Source: Salvia splendens
Taxonomy: Eukaryota > Streptophyta > Magnoliopsida > Lamiales > Lamiaceae
Reading direction: 5' to 3'
Assembly (NCBI RefSeq): GCF_004379255.2
Contig: NC_056034.1
Location: 38,670,887-38,734,886 of the forward strand
DNA: 64,000 nucleotides
Part shown: piece after piece, positions 24,315 through 36,312 of the stretch
Layout: each line of letters begins with the position of its first letter
Position numbering within the stretch: the stretch's first letter is position 1
The notes under the pieces: generated by a model
What the model saw: the letters and a program-made list of their open reading frames with translations, nothing else
Told to the model about the DNA's origin: nothing
Database searches by the model: none
Made by a program: the position numbers and the translations under genes

Positions 24315-24343
24315 GTTTTAGTTTTAGTTTTAGTTTTAGTTTT
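24315..24343. repeat. GTTTTA microsatellite upstream of the RING gene
   Basis: About five tandem hexamers of GTTTTA lie directly upstream of the TATA box of the RING-H2 gene. Confidence 0.85.
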
Positions 24344-24351
24344 GTCCCTTG

Positions 24352-24358
24352 TATAAAT
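24352..24358 (+). promoter_or_regulatory. TATA box of the RING-H2 gene
   Basis: TATAAAT lies 93 bp upstream of the ATG, at the right distance for a core promoter with a leader of roughly 65 bp. Confidence 0.6.
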
Positions 24359-24450
24359 CCACAATTCATCACTAGTTGCTTTCTCACTTATCCTTCAACT
24401 CTCTCACACTAAACAATTCTCTGAAATTCGTGTAATTTTTCGGGATTTGC

Positions 24451-25386
24451 ATGTCTACATCGGACGAACGGGTGAAGGCGGCGGAGCCAGGGCAGGGCTA
24501 CGCGTTGAGCGGGAAGATAATGCTCAGCGCCATCGTCGTGCTCTTCGCCGTCGTCGTTTTCATGGTTGGCCTCCACCTCTACGCCCGGTGGTACCTCGTC
24601 AGGCTCCGCCGCCGGCAAATTGAGCGTCACCGCCAGCGCCGCGGCGCCCGGCCCCACGTCGTGCTCTACGCCGACCGCGTTCTCCCCGGCGCCGACCGCG
24701 GCCTCGAGCTTGCGGTGCTGAACTCGCTCCCGGTGTTCCTCCACCACCACCAGCCTGCGGCGGCGGAGAAGGAGCAGGAGGTGGCGCCGCCGGAGTGCGC
24801 CGTCTGCCTGTCGGAATTCGAAGAGAAGGAAATCGTGCGGCTGCTGCCGACATGCAACCACTCTTTCCACATAGAGTGCATAGACATGTGGTTCCGCTCG
24901 CACTCCACCTGCCCGCTCTGCCGCTCGCCGGTCGAGAAAGTGGTGGGCCACGCCGCCGCGGAGCCGCTCGAATCGGTGGAGGAGTCGAATTCGTCTGAAC
25001 CGGTTTCGAGCTCGAGGCCCGGTTTATGCGACACGTGTCAGCACGCGGAAGGGGAAACGACGTCGTCGTCGTCGTTGTCATCCCTGGGGGCGAGAAAGGG
25101 GGCGGATTTGATAGGGGTGAGAATTGAGGTGCCGGCGAGGCGGCCGGAGGCGGTGTTCGAGTTGACTCAGAGCTCGCCGGCGAGTCGGCTAGCGTATTTC
25201 AAGAGAATTCTCAGTATGGGGAGGAGGTCACCGGCGGCGGGGGCCTCCTCCTCCACCTCCAGTGGTGGGTGGGGTCCGACGACGCCGCGTGGGGTTGGTA
25301 CGAGTGGTGGGTGCCACGAGTTGGATTTGGAGAGTGGGATCGGTGAGTCAAAGCGGGTAACCGGTGGGGTAGTGGAAACGAGGTGA
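24451..25386 (+). CDS. ATL-family RING-H2 finger E3 ubiquitin ligase
   Basis: Intronless gene of 311 residues, GC-rich unlike its surroundings. ATL proteins are membrane-anchored E3 ligases that bring ubiquitin-charged E2 enzymes to substrates, often in defence or stress responses. An N-terminal hydrophobic segment (residues ~23-44) is followed by basic residues (51-64). A GLD-like motif ([13 protein letters not shown], 84-96) precedes the RING-H2 finger, with metal ligands C116, C119, C135, H137, H140, C143, C154 and C157. The Pro in PPECAVCL and the Trp in [13 protein letters not shown] are the usual ATL residues. The C-terminal half is low-complexity, rich in Ser, Gly and Thr. The start is the first ATG after the TATA box. 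Long antisense open frames here come from the GC-rich composition. The particular ATL member cannot be named. Confidence 0.93.
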   Translation: MSTSDERVKAAEPGQGYALSGKIMLSAIVVLFAVVVFMVGLHLYARWYLVRLRRRQIERHRQRRGARPHVVLYADRVLPGADRGLELAVLNSLPVFLHHHQPAAAEKEQEVAPPECAVCLSEFEEKEIVRLLPTCNHSFHIECIDMWFRSHSTCPLCRSPVEKVVGHAAAEPLESVEESNSSEPVSSSRPGLCDTCQHAEGETTSSSSLSSLGARKGADLIGVRIEVPARRPEAVFELTQSSPASRLAYFKRILSMGRRSPAAGASSSTSSGGWGPTTPRGVGTSGGCHELDLESGIGESKRVTGGVVETR

Positions 25387-25780
25387 GGGAGTCTTCCAGG
25401 AAACCACGCCGTACTTTCGAGGAAAACGACAGCGTATTGCGGTTCAAATTTTCTGTAACTAGTGTTGGACGCGTGGCGTGCTCATAAAGGAGATTATATT
25501 CCGCCGTTTCAATTAGACTCAAATGTATTGGAAAACGTGGATGGAATTATCACTCTGCTCTGCTAGTGGGAGATATTTTAAATTGTTTCTTTTATTTGTA
25601 AAAAGTGTATATTTTATTTAGATCTTAAACAGAGTGATCTATCGACATCTATTTGTATTGAATTATATTCGTCCGCATTAAATATTTATCTGCAAATATC
25701 TATCCATCGAATTAATGAGTATTTAGAGTATTTAGTGATCTTAAACAAAGTGATCTATTGACGTCGAATGGGGAATGTGG
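25387..25780. other. 3' flank of the RING gene with a short direct duplication
   Basis: The gene's 3' UTR presumably lies here. The block GATCTTAAACARAGTGATCTATYGAC occurs twice, at about 25620 and 25737, 117 bp apart. Confidence 0.5.
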
Positions 25781-26723
25781 CAGGGACGGAACCACCAGCG
25801 GCCAAGCCACCGCTCCAGCGGGGGCTTGGCCGGTCCCGAAAACTTCCCACCCATGGTCTCCCTCTGCGCTGGCGCCCCGTCGCCGTTGCACTGAATCCAA
25901 AATGTTTACAGTTTTAGACGCTATAAAAATTTGGGAAAGAAGATGATTATAATTGGGCTTCTAGTATTATTAGTTCTGTTGGGCCTTAACTTTTATTGTG
26001 CTTGCTGGACTAGTATTAAATTTTAAACAAGCCCAAGTGTAAACAATTACACCGTTGTCGAGCCGAGAAATTCTTTTTCACCAATTTTGCTCTATTCTTT
26101 TAATTTACTTACTACTTTTTTTTCATCCCTTTTTTTCATTTTTTTCATGAAGAGTGGGACACTTGTCACCAAATCGTCCAAATTATAATTCCTAGAAGAA
26201 TATAAAGTTTGCAAGCACAATAATTTCAATCTCCTCACCTTAAAATTAATATTTCATGGATAAAATATTTCAAGTACAATACTATAGTTAGTTTGCACAC
26301 AATCTTCATCAATTCATCGATTTCATAGATTTCATTATTTAAAATTATTTTTCATTATTTTAAAAAACATAGAATCAATTAAAAGATAAATAACTAATTT
26401 ACAACAGTTATATTAGTTTTGATTCTGATACATATTTTTATTGATGTATTTTGATTTTGATACATCATTTAACTTGATTTATTTCTCTATATACATGCTC
26501 ACTTGTTTTCAAATTTTAAATATAATATTAGTTCTTCTAAATTTGATTGATATATTTTAATTTTTGGTTCGGTTCGACTTTAAATAATTGAATGAAACAA
26601 CAAATCGAATTATATATATTAATTATTTTTAAATATTACTATTATTATTTTAAATAATTTAATAATATTATTATTTTATTACATTTCAGCACCAGCTAAT
26701 TTGTATTTCTGGTTCCGTCCTTG
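25781..26723. mobile_element. Non-autonomous hAT element, 943 bp, TSD GAATGTGG
   Basis: The left end CAGGGACGGAACCA and the complement of the right end CAAGGACGGAACCA form the TIR. Identical 8-bp duplications GAATGTGG flank it (25773-25780 and 26724-26731), and the right one happens to be repeated again. The CAGGGACGGAACCA terminus is characteristic of one group of plant hAT elements. No transposase is encoded. Confidence 0.88.
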
Positions 26724-26859
26724 GAATGTGGGAATGTGGAGTGATCAACTGTTAGCTCATCATTTAATTGCTAACTACAGTTAATTTAATATCATAAGAT
26801 TTTAGAATTCTCGTGGTCTACAATTTGCCATGTGTAATTTCATTTTTCAGTCATTAATA

Positions 26860-27124
26860 CTCCCTCCGTTTCACTATAGTTGAGGCGAAACTTTTCGGCA
26901 CAGAGTTTTAGAAAGTAATGTTGGGTGTGTTAAATAAATAGATAAAAAAAAGTAAGAGAGATGAAAAGGTAGAGAGAATAAAGTATAAAGTGAATAAAGT
27001 AGAGAGAATAAAGTAAGAGAGTAAAGTACGAAAGAGAAAAAAGTTACCATATAAGGAAATGACTCAACTATGAAGAAACTTCCCGAAATGGTAAAATGAC
27101 TCAACTATAGTGAAACGAATGGAG
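26860..27124. mobile_element. Stowaway MITE, 265 bp, TA target site
   Basis: The left end CTCCCTCCGTTTCACTATAG and the right end CTATAGTGAAACGAATGGAG are inverted repeats that extend into TTGAG/CTCAA. TA dinucleotides flank both sides. The middle is an AAGTAGAGAGAATA-type repeat. Confidence 0.9.
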
Positions 27125-27196
27125 TATTAAAAAGATAATAGTCATGTGTAATTTCGTTTTTTTTTTAATATTAAAAAGTTGTTATGTGCCGTGTAT

Positions 27197-28613
27197 TGAT
27201 ATAAAGTTGTTAAAGAAATTTATGAATCACAAACACAGATTTTGTATGTTTTTTAGGACTAGATTTGACTTGTTTTAAAGGTCAATCATGCAAATTATGT
27301 TATTAAATTGCATATGTTATACATTTGGTATTTTTGACGTGTTTGTTAATAAATGATATAAAATGATAGAAAAGGGTAAAAAAGGGCCAAAGTGCAGCAG
27401 CCTCTGTTCGAGCCCATTCTGCCAGCGATTTTGAAGTCCTGTCAGTGATTACTACATGCCATTCTCCTCGTCTTCGAAAGAGCTTCGCGTGGATATCTTG
27501 CATGTCTCAATCGGAGTTCTGTGGAGAAAGTTATGACAATTCTACGAACGTTGCGCAGTGCAGTCAAAGCTGACAGGAATTTATGCGGAAATTCACGGAA
27601 GAAAATAAATTAATATACTGTGAAGCCAAATCTCTCCTATTTCTTGTAGGGCACGAAATTTATCAAAAACAATCCTTTTTCCAGCCTATAAATACCTCTG
27701 AACCTAATTCATAATCTTGATCTCAGAGCCTCCAATCCTTCCCCCTCTACACATTCTTCCATTCCATCTTCCACACATAATTCATTCATCTTCCATTGGA
27801 GCGGAGCTCTGCAGATCCAGGCAAGAAAAGACTGAAGATTGAAGATTCAACCTTGGGTTTTATCAATTTCTTTCACGTCTAGTGCTTTTATTATTGTTTT
27901 TACTACTTGTCTATGAGTAGTTAAACATCATTTGTAGATTTTTTGGTGAAAACTATTATACATGTGTTTTGATTTATTGAATTGAACCTTTTCCTAACTC
28001 TTGTGATTATTTTGCTTGTTCTTGTGCTTTTATTGTTCTTTTGTCTGGCCAACTTGAGAACTATGTTCGTTTAACTAGATTAATCGAGAGATAGCTAGTT
28101 TTACGTGGTAAAAGGAACGAGTACAACACATAGGTTTATCTGCACTCGAGAGAGGGAACCATTTGTGAGGGCTTGAGTCTTAGGAACTTAAGGAGTTAGA
28201 ATCTAATCTATTGGAAGTAGACTTTGATAGTTAGAGTCTAATCTACTGAATAGGTGCACTCGAGAGAGGGCATATTCTAGAATCGCCACTTTCCTAATAA
28301 TTCTGGAGACACATAAATGTAAAGGTTCTATGAGATTAATCATCACTATGTCATAGTAGTTGGATTCTAAAATTCTACATTCTTTTGTCTACTTTGTATT
28401 ATTTTATTTTTATGCTTTCTGTTTTTTTTGTTTATCTAGTTTATAAAATTCAAAATCAAAAACTCCGTGTCTCTAAATAGTATATGACGCTTAGTATATG
28501 GTAGCCAGTTGCAATCTTATTCCCTGTGTTCGATATCCCGGTACTGACCTTTAGTTATACTAGATCTACCTTGTAAACTTGCAGGTATTTTTAGTGCTAA
28601 TAAAAGTACATCA
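27197..28613 (+). mobile_element. Gypsy-type LTR (~1.4 kb), probably solo
   Basis: The segment starts near TGATATAAAG and ends AAAAGTACATCA. It contains a TATA box (CCTATAAATACC, about 27689), and near the end GTGTTCGATATCCCGG and CTTGCAGGTATT, blocks I associate with the 3' part of Gypsy Tat/Athila-type LTRs. The TCGAAAGAGCTTCGCGTGG ... CAATCGGAGT block matches the fragment at 14216-14747. No coding domains follow. Its limits are approximate because no target-site duplication was identified. Confidence 0.6.
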
Positions 28614-31115
28614 ATGAAAAATTTTAATTTTTTTTTCAAATTTTGACATCGGAACATATGCAAGTGAGATCTCGTTAGAATCCTTATGAAATTATCTTTA
28701 ATTTGATATATGTTGTGCGAAAAAATAATTTAAATCAATAAAGTTATATTCGTTTTAAAGTTATGAGATATTTTTCAAAAGTTAGTTATAACTAATTTGT
28801 CGTAAATTGACTTTAATACTCTTATTGACATTTTTTGTTGATCGTATTGACATTCCGGGGCTGATGATCTAGGCCCTTGATTTGAATATCTAATGACTAT
28901 TATTTCATTATAGTTAGCAATTAAGTATTGAGTTAGTAATTTACACTCCCCATTCACAATAGATACAAACAGCTGTACAAAGAAATAAATAATCTGAAGA
29001 TTGCCTCAGCCACGGTTAGGTCTGAAATCTTAATACAGTACTATCTTAAAGTATAGTAAGTTTTTAAAAGTTAGTAGAATATGAGGCTCACTTTTTTTTA
29101 TTAATTTTATAATATAATATGAGTGAAATGAGTTAATGGAATGTGAAACCTAATTACCATTATGATAAAAAAATGAAATATGACTTTTATTATTAGACGA
29201 ACCAAAATAGCAAAATGTGACTCTTGTTATGAGACGGAGGGAGTATCATAAGTAGTACTCCATCTATCCATAAAAATAGCACAAATTGAAAGGACTCTAA
29301 TTTTAATGAGTAATTTGTAAAGTAAGAGAAATATGACAAGGTAGTGGAACTAGTGTTAGCAGATTTCTGGATCCATATTAAAAGTAGTGATTAGTTGTGC
29401 ATGCTGAAGCTGCAGTTGTAAACAATAAAAAAGGACACCTCCAGCATGAGGGAATATAAATATGAGCAAGGTAAGTGGGCATTTGTTGATGTAGGAGCAC
29501 TTTAGCTCAGCTTTGAGTCAAGGCTCGAGCATTCCGAGTCTATATCTATTAGTGTTGAAGGATCGAGAAGGTGTGAGGATTTAGGGGTGGAAGATGTGGC
29601 AAAGGCAGGTTTGGAAGCAAGAGACTGATTTACGAACTAGGCCAGAAGCCTGATCAATCGGCCTGGCATCGTCGGTTCAATTTACACAATAATATATGTA
29701 TATTTCTAATATGGTTCTTTTTTTCGATTTACACATTAATATATGTATATTTTTAATATATTCTTTATTATAAAGAAAAAAATATTTTTTCCATTGTCGT
29801 TTCTCGATATTGCCGGTTCATTCGATGTTGACTTTGCTTCTCTCAACAACCATTGACATATCTCTATTTTCTATCACCGATTCTCTAGTTCATTTTCTCT
29901 TAGTACTTATCTATTTCATGGAAATTCTACTTGTCAACAGTGACAGACCTACATGGTTGGGTGGGGGCCATTGGAACCCCCACCAATTTTGAGGTTATGT
30001 AGATATATTACATGTGAAATTAAGTGTTATAGAATTAACTCAAGTGGTTTGGCAGTTGGGTCAATGCTACAAATCGGCAATGCGGACAACGAATAATATC
30101 TCATAATTTTTAACTTTAGTTTGGGTCTCCAACGTTATATTATGGTTTCACCTCTGTATATAGATATATCACTACATGCATGATGCACCTACAATATTGC
30201 TTACAGTTTCTTGTATTTGTGATGCTACTCCATCTAACAATCTTCAATGAAGCTTTTCTCATACTGGCTACTAGTCAATGAGATTGATTTTTTACTTTTA
30301 GGAAATAAAAACATGATTATAAGTATAAATGAAATAAATAAGAATTTTTCACCCAAAATAAAAATTACGATAAATTGTACAAGGACATGATTATAAAAAC
30401 ATGATTATAACTAGTGTAATATCCGAAAAATGAACAAGGACAACATCACTCCTTAGTTTTATCATTTTTCTCACACAATTAGCAAACAATTCAACAACGT
30501 GATCAATTTGAAACATGTGCATCAAATCAAAATATATTTCAAATAGACAATCTGAATTTTTTGTCATGGAAAAACTGTAAAAATGTAAAAATTCATAATA
30601 TTGTTGGCTAATTTTCAAAGTTATGAGTCAAACCAGAATTTGAATAAAGTTTCAAATTTTTCTCAATTTGCCCTTATATTTTTTTTATCCATAATGGGGG
30701 TATTGTGCTGTAGACTTGTAGTCTTGATAAGAGTCATATGTAATGTTTGTGACAAATGCATCTAAATGAGGAATAGACAGTTGCACGATTCAACTCTTTC
30801 TGCCCACCTCGTTTACTAACCTTTTCTTTAAGCAAACTGGTATTTTCAATTCAAAAATCTATTGTATTTGATAATTGTTGTATTATGAAACATGATTGGT
30901 TGGGAAACTAATCATGGGAGCTGTCGTTGACACATGACATGATTTAGTTCAAAATCGTTGGCAATATTGGATTAGTAAGATTCACGATGCAAACGGGTTA
31001 ATTTTAACGATTTGAAAAGGCTGACACTGGAAATGAAATATGCGAGTAAACAGTCGTTTCTGCGAAAAATTAAATTAAACTAAAATCATGTTATGAATTA
31101 TCAAACTCTAGTTAA
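28614..31115. other. Gene-free stretch with MITE remnants
   Basis: A Stowaway right end (GAGACGGAGGGAGTA) at about 29232-29246 closes a degenerate MITE that begins near 29034. A second partial one begins at about 29257 (CTCCATCTATCC). At 29938-30154 a CAGTGACAGACC ... TTTCACCTCTG pair may be a decayed small hAT element, without a matching target duplication. No gene is seen. Confidence 0.45.
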
Positions 31116-31644
31116 GAGCATCCACAATGGATGCCCTAGTGAGAGCCCTAGTAGTTGCCACATCAGCATGCCTCTTCTTTCTGCAATGGTGGAGCCTTAA
31201 TGGGAGCCCTAGTGGTGCCATATCAATTAAACTCAATTTGCTTTTAATTTTTATTATTATTATTTTTTAATTACTAAAATACCAAAATATATTATATTAA
31301 ACACAAATGCAAAAAAAAAAACTACCACAAATGCAATGGTGGAGCCCTAGTAGAGTATAGAGTATTGGTGTGTGAAAAGTGAATGAGGATTGGATATTTA
31401 TAGTGGTTTAATTAGGGTTTAAAGAATGTTAAAAAAAATAATTTAAAAATGCAAAAACCGAAGAGATCGGGCTCGGGCACGGGGCTGCAATGGATGCCCA
31501 ATCGGGCGCCAGATGGATCGGACGCGAGATCGGGACGACCTATTTTCGGTCGTGTGGCTCGGGCGCTTGCAGTGGATGCCCGAGGATGTCCGAGCCCGAT
31601 CCCGGGCGATCGGGCGTGAGATCGGACATCCACTGTGGATGCTC
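31116..31644. mobile_element. PIF/Harbinger-type MITE, 529 bp, TSD TAA
   Basis: The ends are GAGCATCCACAATGGATG on the left and the complement GAGCATCCACAGTGGATG on the right. TAA occurs on each side (31113-31115 and 31645-31647). The right half is rich in GATCGGGC-type motifs. No coding capacity. Confidence 0.82.
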
Positions 31645-31820
31645 TAAACTGAATTATAATATATAATTCAAATTCTCATAGTTATAAATGATAGTTATGA
31701 ATGATCAAAACTCTAGTTAACCGCTAACTAAGAGCTACCGACGGTTTAGGCGTGTGTGGAGGAGTGGGCTAAATGAGATATGTCGGCACCCAAGCTTTTA
31801 GGCGTGGGTGGATTAGTGGG

Positions 31821-33276
31821 TGATCGCTCGTATTTGTTGCACTTTATTTTCGATCATTTTGAACTTAAATTGGATTTAATATACACTTTTTGTATGTTTT
31901 GGTGTAGAAAATTGAACAAATATAAGTGAAGGCATGGGAGAGCAATGATAGCTAAATGTGGAGCAAAAAAAGCCATAAAAAGGAAAATTGAAGGACTAAT
32001 CTACAATTGTCAAAGAAAGGAAGGAGTTAAGACTAATTTTATGGGAGTCTTGTGACCTAGCTCAAGAAGGAGCCGCCACTTAAAAAGAAAAAAAAGGAGG
32101 GCAGATTCAGAGAGGATCCCACGCAGAATTCACATCATCTCACACCACAATGGAGAGGATTTTCTTAGACAATGGTTGAAGATTCATTTCACGCTGCTAC
32201 TGTTTGCAAAGGATTTTTGCTGCAATTCAGAAACTATGGGATAGAAGACACTCATTTTATTGCTTTATTTTACTTCATTGTTTGACTACTGTGGTTATTT
32301 CTGGGAATTTCAGCTCTTATTTTAGCTTAGTGCAGATTTAGTTTTCCCTTTAGCTTTGTTTCCTGCCATTTTCCAACTCTTCTCCAGATTGCATAATGGT
32401 GTTTAGATAATTGATAGCTACCGTTCCATTAGTTCAGTTTCTTTTCGAATTTGAGTAGTCCCATTTGATTTCCTTTTTTTTCCTTCCAGTTAATGAGTTT
32501 TGTTTGAGTTCTTGTAGTCATTTGGCTATTTCATTATCTCATTCCAGTTGCAGGTTGATTAATAGCATTTCATTTGTTAGAAGGTTCATTTAATTTCATG
32601 AATGAGTTAGTTTGTTTTAAAACTCAAGTCTAGTGATTCTAGACTTGGATAGTCGAGATTTTGTTCAGCAGGATATGATGGGGTTTACTTTAGTTTAGTG
32701 TTTATTTAATTTCTAGTTAAGGTGCTCTTTAGAAGGGGGTGTAGTTATTTAATCTTCTCTAGTCTAGTAGATTAAAATGCATTTTCTTAATTTGTTTAAG
32801 GCCTTAGTTTGCGTAAGAATTGTTGATCTAATTTAGAGTAGTCTATTAGTTAATGTAAGCAAAACCAATTTCATTCCCTTTTCGAGCTCAAACAACCTCT
32901 GCAAATTTTTAGACTATACTCATGTAATCATGCTTTCATATGGTTTTCAAGCTCTCTGTTTCAAAGTGTTGTTCAGTTCTCGTGCAATCATGCTCACTAG
33001 GTTAGATTTAGTTTAAGCACTCAAACTCAGTTTTTTCGTGTTTAAAGTTCAAGTTTCCCACTTTAGTGTTTAGGTCCATGTTCAAGAGTTTAAGGTGTGG
33101 TGGCTAACACCAACCCCGTGTCATAGAATCGATCTCGAGTAGGTCCCTAGTCTCTGTGGTTCGACCCCGCTCTTGCCGCTTATACTTTGTAATATTAGTT
33201 GCAAAAGTGAGAAACTATAAATCTTGTTGAAGTAGGGACACGTGCACACGACACACGTGCAAAAACCCCGTCTTCA
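31821..33276 (+). mobile_element. Solo LTR (1456 bp), TSD GTGGG
   Basis: The unit begins TGATCGCTCG and ends CCGTCTTCA. It has exact 5-bp direct repeats GTGGG on both sides (31816-31820 and 33277-33281). Near its end it carries TCTGTGGTTCGACCCCGCTC, similar to blocks at the end of Gypsy (Tat/Retand-type) LTRs. No primer-binding site or coding region follows, so it is a solo LTR. Confidence 0.8.
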
Positions 33277-33281
33277 GTGGG

Positions 33282-33545
33282 CTATATATACTCTCTCCAT
33301 TGTATCATATTTGAATCATTTTTTCAAGTAATTTATTTTTCCTTTTTTACTTTTTCCTCACTCTCTTACTTCGTTCTCTTTAATTTATTCTTTCTAAAGA
33401 AATATTTACAATGTTAAAAACTTTAAACTTAGCATAACATGCAGCTTAACATTAGAATACTTGTAGTTTCTCATTAACAAAAGAGACAACTTGGATAGAA
33501 TGAGACATGCCTCAGTTATTGAAAAGTGCAATATGTATGAAAAAC
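33282..33545. other. Short AT-rich spacer, 3' of the PME pseudogene
   Basis: Contains an ACTCTCTCCATTGT motif that may be a lone Stowaway end. Nothing else is seen. Confidence 0.3.
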
Positions 33546-35395
33546 TTATTTAGGATTAACCATGCCTCCAACATAAGGAATTGCGGTGTTCTTCACCCAG
33601 CTGTCATCACCGGCGTAGACCTTGGCCGGTGTGAAGCCTTCAGCCAGCTCCGGCGTCATCTTCTGAATACCCTTCCACGTCACCCGCTTCGCCAAATCCG
33701 CCCCTGCCCCACGGTGGTTGTACTCGCCGTAGTAGAGCGTGTCGAGACCGTAAGTCCCCATCCACTCCGTCCACCCCTCTGGCTCTATGAACCCGTCGAT
33801 GCTCGACTCCATCACGATCGTCCTCGAGTACTCCTTCATCGGCCTCCCCAGGTACGCCTTCTCCAGTGGCTCCGCTGCCGTGAACTCCTTCTCCGCCGTG
33901 ATGCTGCAGTTCTGGACCACGGTCACCCCGGCCCCGCGGGTGTAGTTGCGGGACTGCGCGGTCACCGAGCAGATCTGGTCCGCCAGCGGCTGCCTCACCG
34001 CGATGTCGCAGTTCTGGAACACGGCCACCGCGTCGCCCCAGATGATGTCCATGGTGCCGCTGATGCGGCAGTCGCGGTAGAACTGGCGGTAGATGTGCGC
34101 GTAGAGTGTGCTCTGGTAGCCGCTCATATGCACGTTGTAGAACACGGCTTTGTCGCCCGAGACACGCAACGCCACCGCCTGGCGCCCCAAGGCTCCTGCC
34201 GTGTTCTCGATCCCGATGTCCTTCGCCATGAAGTCATCACCATCAATAGCTACATGAAACACGTCATTTTAAACATCATCTAAAGACTCATTTTATATAT
34301 AGATGTAACATTTAAGAAAAAGTTGACACTTCATTATTGAATAATTATTTTAATTTCATCCAGAATTTGATTAAATTTCATGATTTAAATAGCTACTCTG
34401 CACTCACAGAGAGTTGCCGTCTGGAAGGCAGGAATGCCCCATGTGAAGCACTGGCTGCCGGAGATGACGGTCTTCGTGGGGACTTCTCCGACGAATATGA
34501 CGTTGTTGGCACCACCGGGGACCTTGAGAACCTCCTTGTAAACACCGGCCTTGATTTGGATTATGAACAACTGAGTACTATTCAAAGGCGCCGCGGCGAT
34601 AGCCTCCGCAATGTCTTGTATTTCCCGCTTCCGTCCTGCGTCACCACCGCACTCAAAGCGAAAGTCCCCGGCGCAGCGCCGAGGAGGCCCCTCGTGTGAT
34701 GGCCGACGAAATCAGGGACGTTGTCCATCAGGACCCTCTTGAAACCGCTGAGCAGTTTCCCAAGATCAAGCGACTCGAAAAGCTTCGACACCCCGGATAC
34801 CATCACTAGGCCGTTGCTGAGCAACTCGCCGGAGGTTTTGAGCAAGTCCTTGATCTTGTCGCCGGTTTCCCCTATACCAACACAAAATTAATTAATTAGT
34901 TACCAAATTGGATTTTGATCCAGAACAAACCGGAGAACCCATCCCAAAATACTAGTTAGTTACTTGACTATCGATGTAGGACATTGAGTCTGTAACAGAT
35001 TTAGAAATGATGTATACAGGTGGTGTTCTCGAAGGCGTCGACGCAGGTGTCCTTGCAGGTGAGGCCGGCGCTGAGCCAGACCTTGACGTCGTCGACGTAG
35101 TCGTCGATTTGGTTGACGTCGATTTTGTCGACTTGTCTGAAAGATCTTCTCATATTGTCGATGGTGGTGTTAAGGACTTGGTCGCAGACGGACAAGGCAC
35201 CCTTGGTGCGGGGATCCTCCGCCGCGTCTTTGTAGAGAACCGATTTCGGATGGCGGTTTTGAGGTTTCGGATGGTGGAGTTGAACGCCGACAGAAGAAGC
35301 TCCTTGGGCTCGGTTACGTTGGCGTTGGAGAGGGTATTTTGGCAGGTTTCCTTGTACTCGGCGTTGGAGCACATGGCGTCGACCATGCACGCCAT
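33546..35395 (-). pseudogene. Pectin methylesterase with PMEI pro-region, pseudogene
   Basis: Family role: demethylates cell-wall homogalacturonan; the N-terminal inhibitor-like region is normally cleaved off. Exon 1 (35395 to about 35000) encodes the PMEI-type helices. Exon 2 (34871-34408) starts the PME domain (TQDGSGKYKT; GVYKE). Exon 3 (34249-33546) holds QAVALRV, GYQSTLYAH, MDIIWGDA, LGRPMKEYSR and the C-terminus; both introns have GT-AG borders. Two frameshifts break it: in exon 1 near 35235 and in exon 2 near 34600. The catalytic GYQDTL motif reads GYQST, so the proton-donor Asp is Ser; DFIFG reads DIIWG and LGRPW reads LGRPM. The Gln in QAVAL, the second Asp and the Arg remain. The signal peptide or membrane anchor expected at the N-terminus is missing. 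The substitutions suggest relaxed selection, and with the frameshifts support a pseudogene. Confidence 0.87.
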
Positions 35396-35907
35396 CGTTG
35401 CCTTGTTATTGCTAATCTCCCATAATTTTGGTACACTTCTTTTCTTTGTAATTTATTTATTTACTTAGTTTTGGTGGAGATCTATCTAATTAATTGAGTG
35501 ATATGGGTGTGGAGGATTTTATAGAAACTTTTTGTTGCATTGTGATTGTATGGCTACAACTAGATAAAAGAGAAGGAGCGATGTAATTAGACATTGTGGG
35601 GTACAGATTTGAGGCCAAATTCCGATGGAGGAAGAACAAGCTGTTCGAATCTCTCTCAAACTTCGACATTTTTCAAACTGAGTATATAAATATCTAGTAA
35701 AATCTAGTGAATGTTAAAAAAAATGACAATCTAAAGTGTTTAATCTTAATGACATGAATGATAATAAGTCTACAATTTTATAAGTAAGTATCAAATAACG
35801 ATTTTTTTTTATCAAACTACCTTCAAGATGATAATAAATGAGAATTGATAACCTCATAACACAAATCTCTAATAGTAACGAATTAAAAATCTGATTTGAT
35901 TAAATAT
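35396..35907. other. Upstream flank of the PME pseudogene
   Basis: AT-rich sequence up to the target site of the Copia insertion. No gene is seen. Confidence 0.35.
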
Positions 35908-36224
35908 TGTTGGGAAATAAACACAGGCAATCACGAATATGAAAGAGAATGAACACAAGAAGTTGTTTACCCAGTTCGATACAATGTGTATCTACGTCTG
36001 GGGGCGATGCCAAGCCAGAGATTTCACTATATAATTTCAGGATGATTTAACAATGAGTGAGCACCTCTATTTATAAGTAACTAGAGAGCCCTAATTCTAG
36101 TCAAACTAGGAAACATATTCCATAAGGAAATATCTTTTAAGGAATAAATCTATCACAAGGAAATATACTTCAAGGAAACAAATCCTAAACATGGTAGGAG
36201 ATATTTTAGGCTCCATAATTAACA
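35908..36224 (-). repeat. 3' LTR of the young Copia element
   Basis: 317 bp, with TGTTGGGAAATAAAC at one end and TAATTAACA at the other. Confidence 0.95.
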
Positions 36225-36312
36225 ATCTCCCACTTGGAGACTAACAACTCCTAAACAACCATTTCCTCGTGATCTCATCCCTTCATCCGCTTAGCATCGC
36301 CTAACCTTCTCT

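Noticed and set aside
24409..25522. Several long antisense and alternate-frame open frames over the RING gene
   Set aside because: The GC-rich composition removes stop codons; only the plus-strand frame from 24451 has RING and membrane motifs.
29938..30154. Possible small hAT element (CAGTGACAGACC ... TTTCACCTCTG)
   Set aside because: The ends are only loosely complementary and the flanking 8-mers do not match.
33507..34283. 258-residue plus-strand open frame
   Set aside because: Exact antisense of PME exon 3, which carries the recognisable family motifs.
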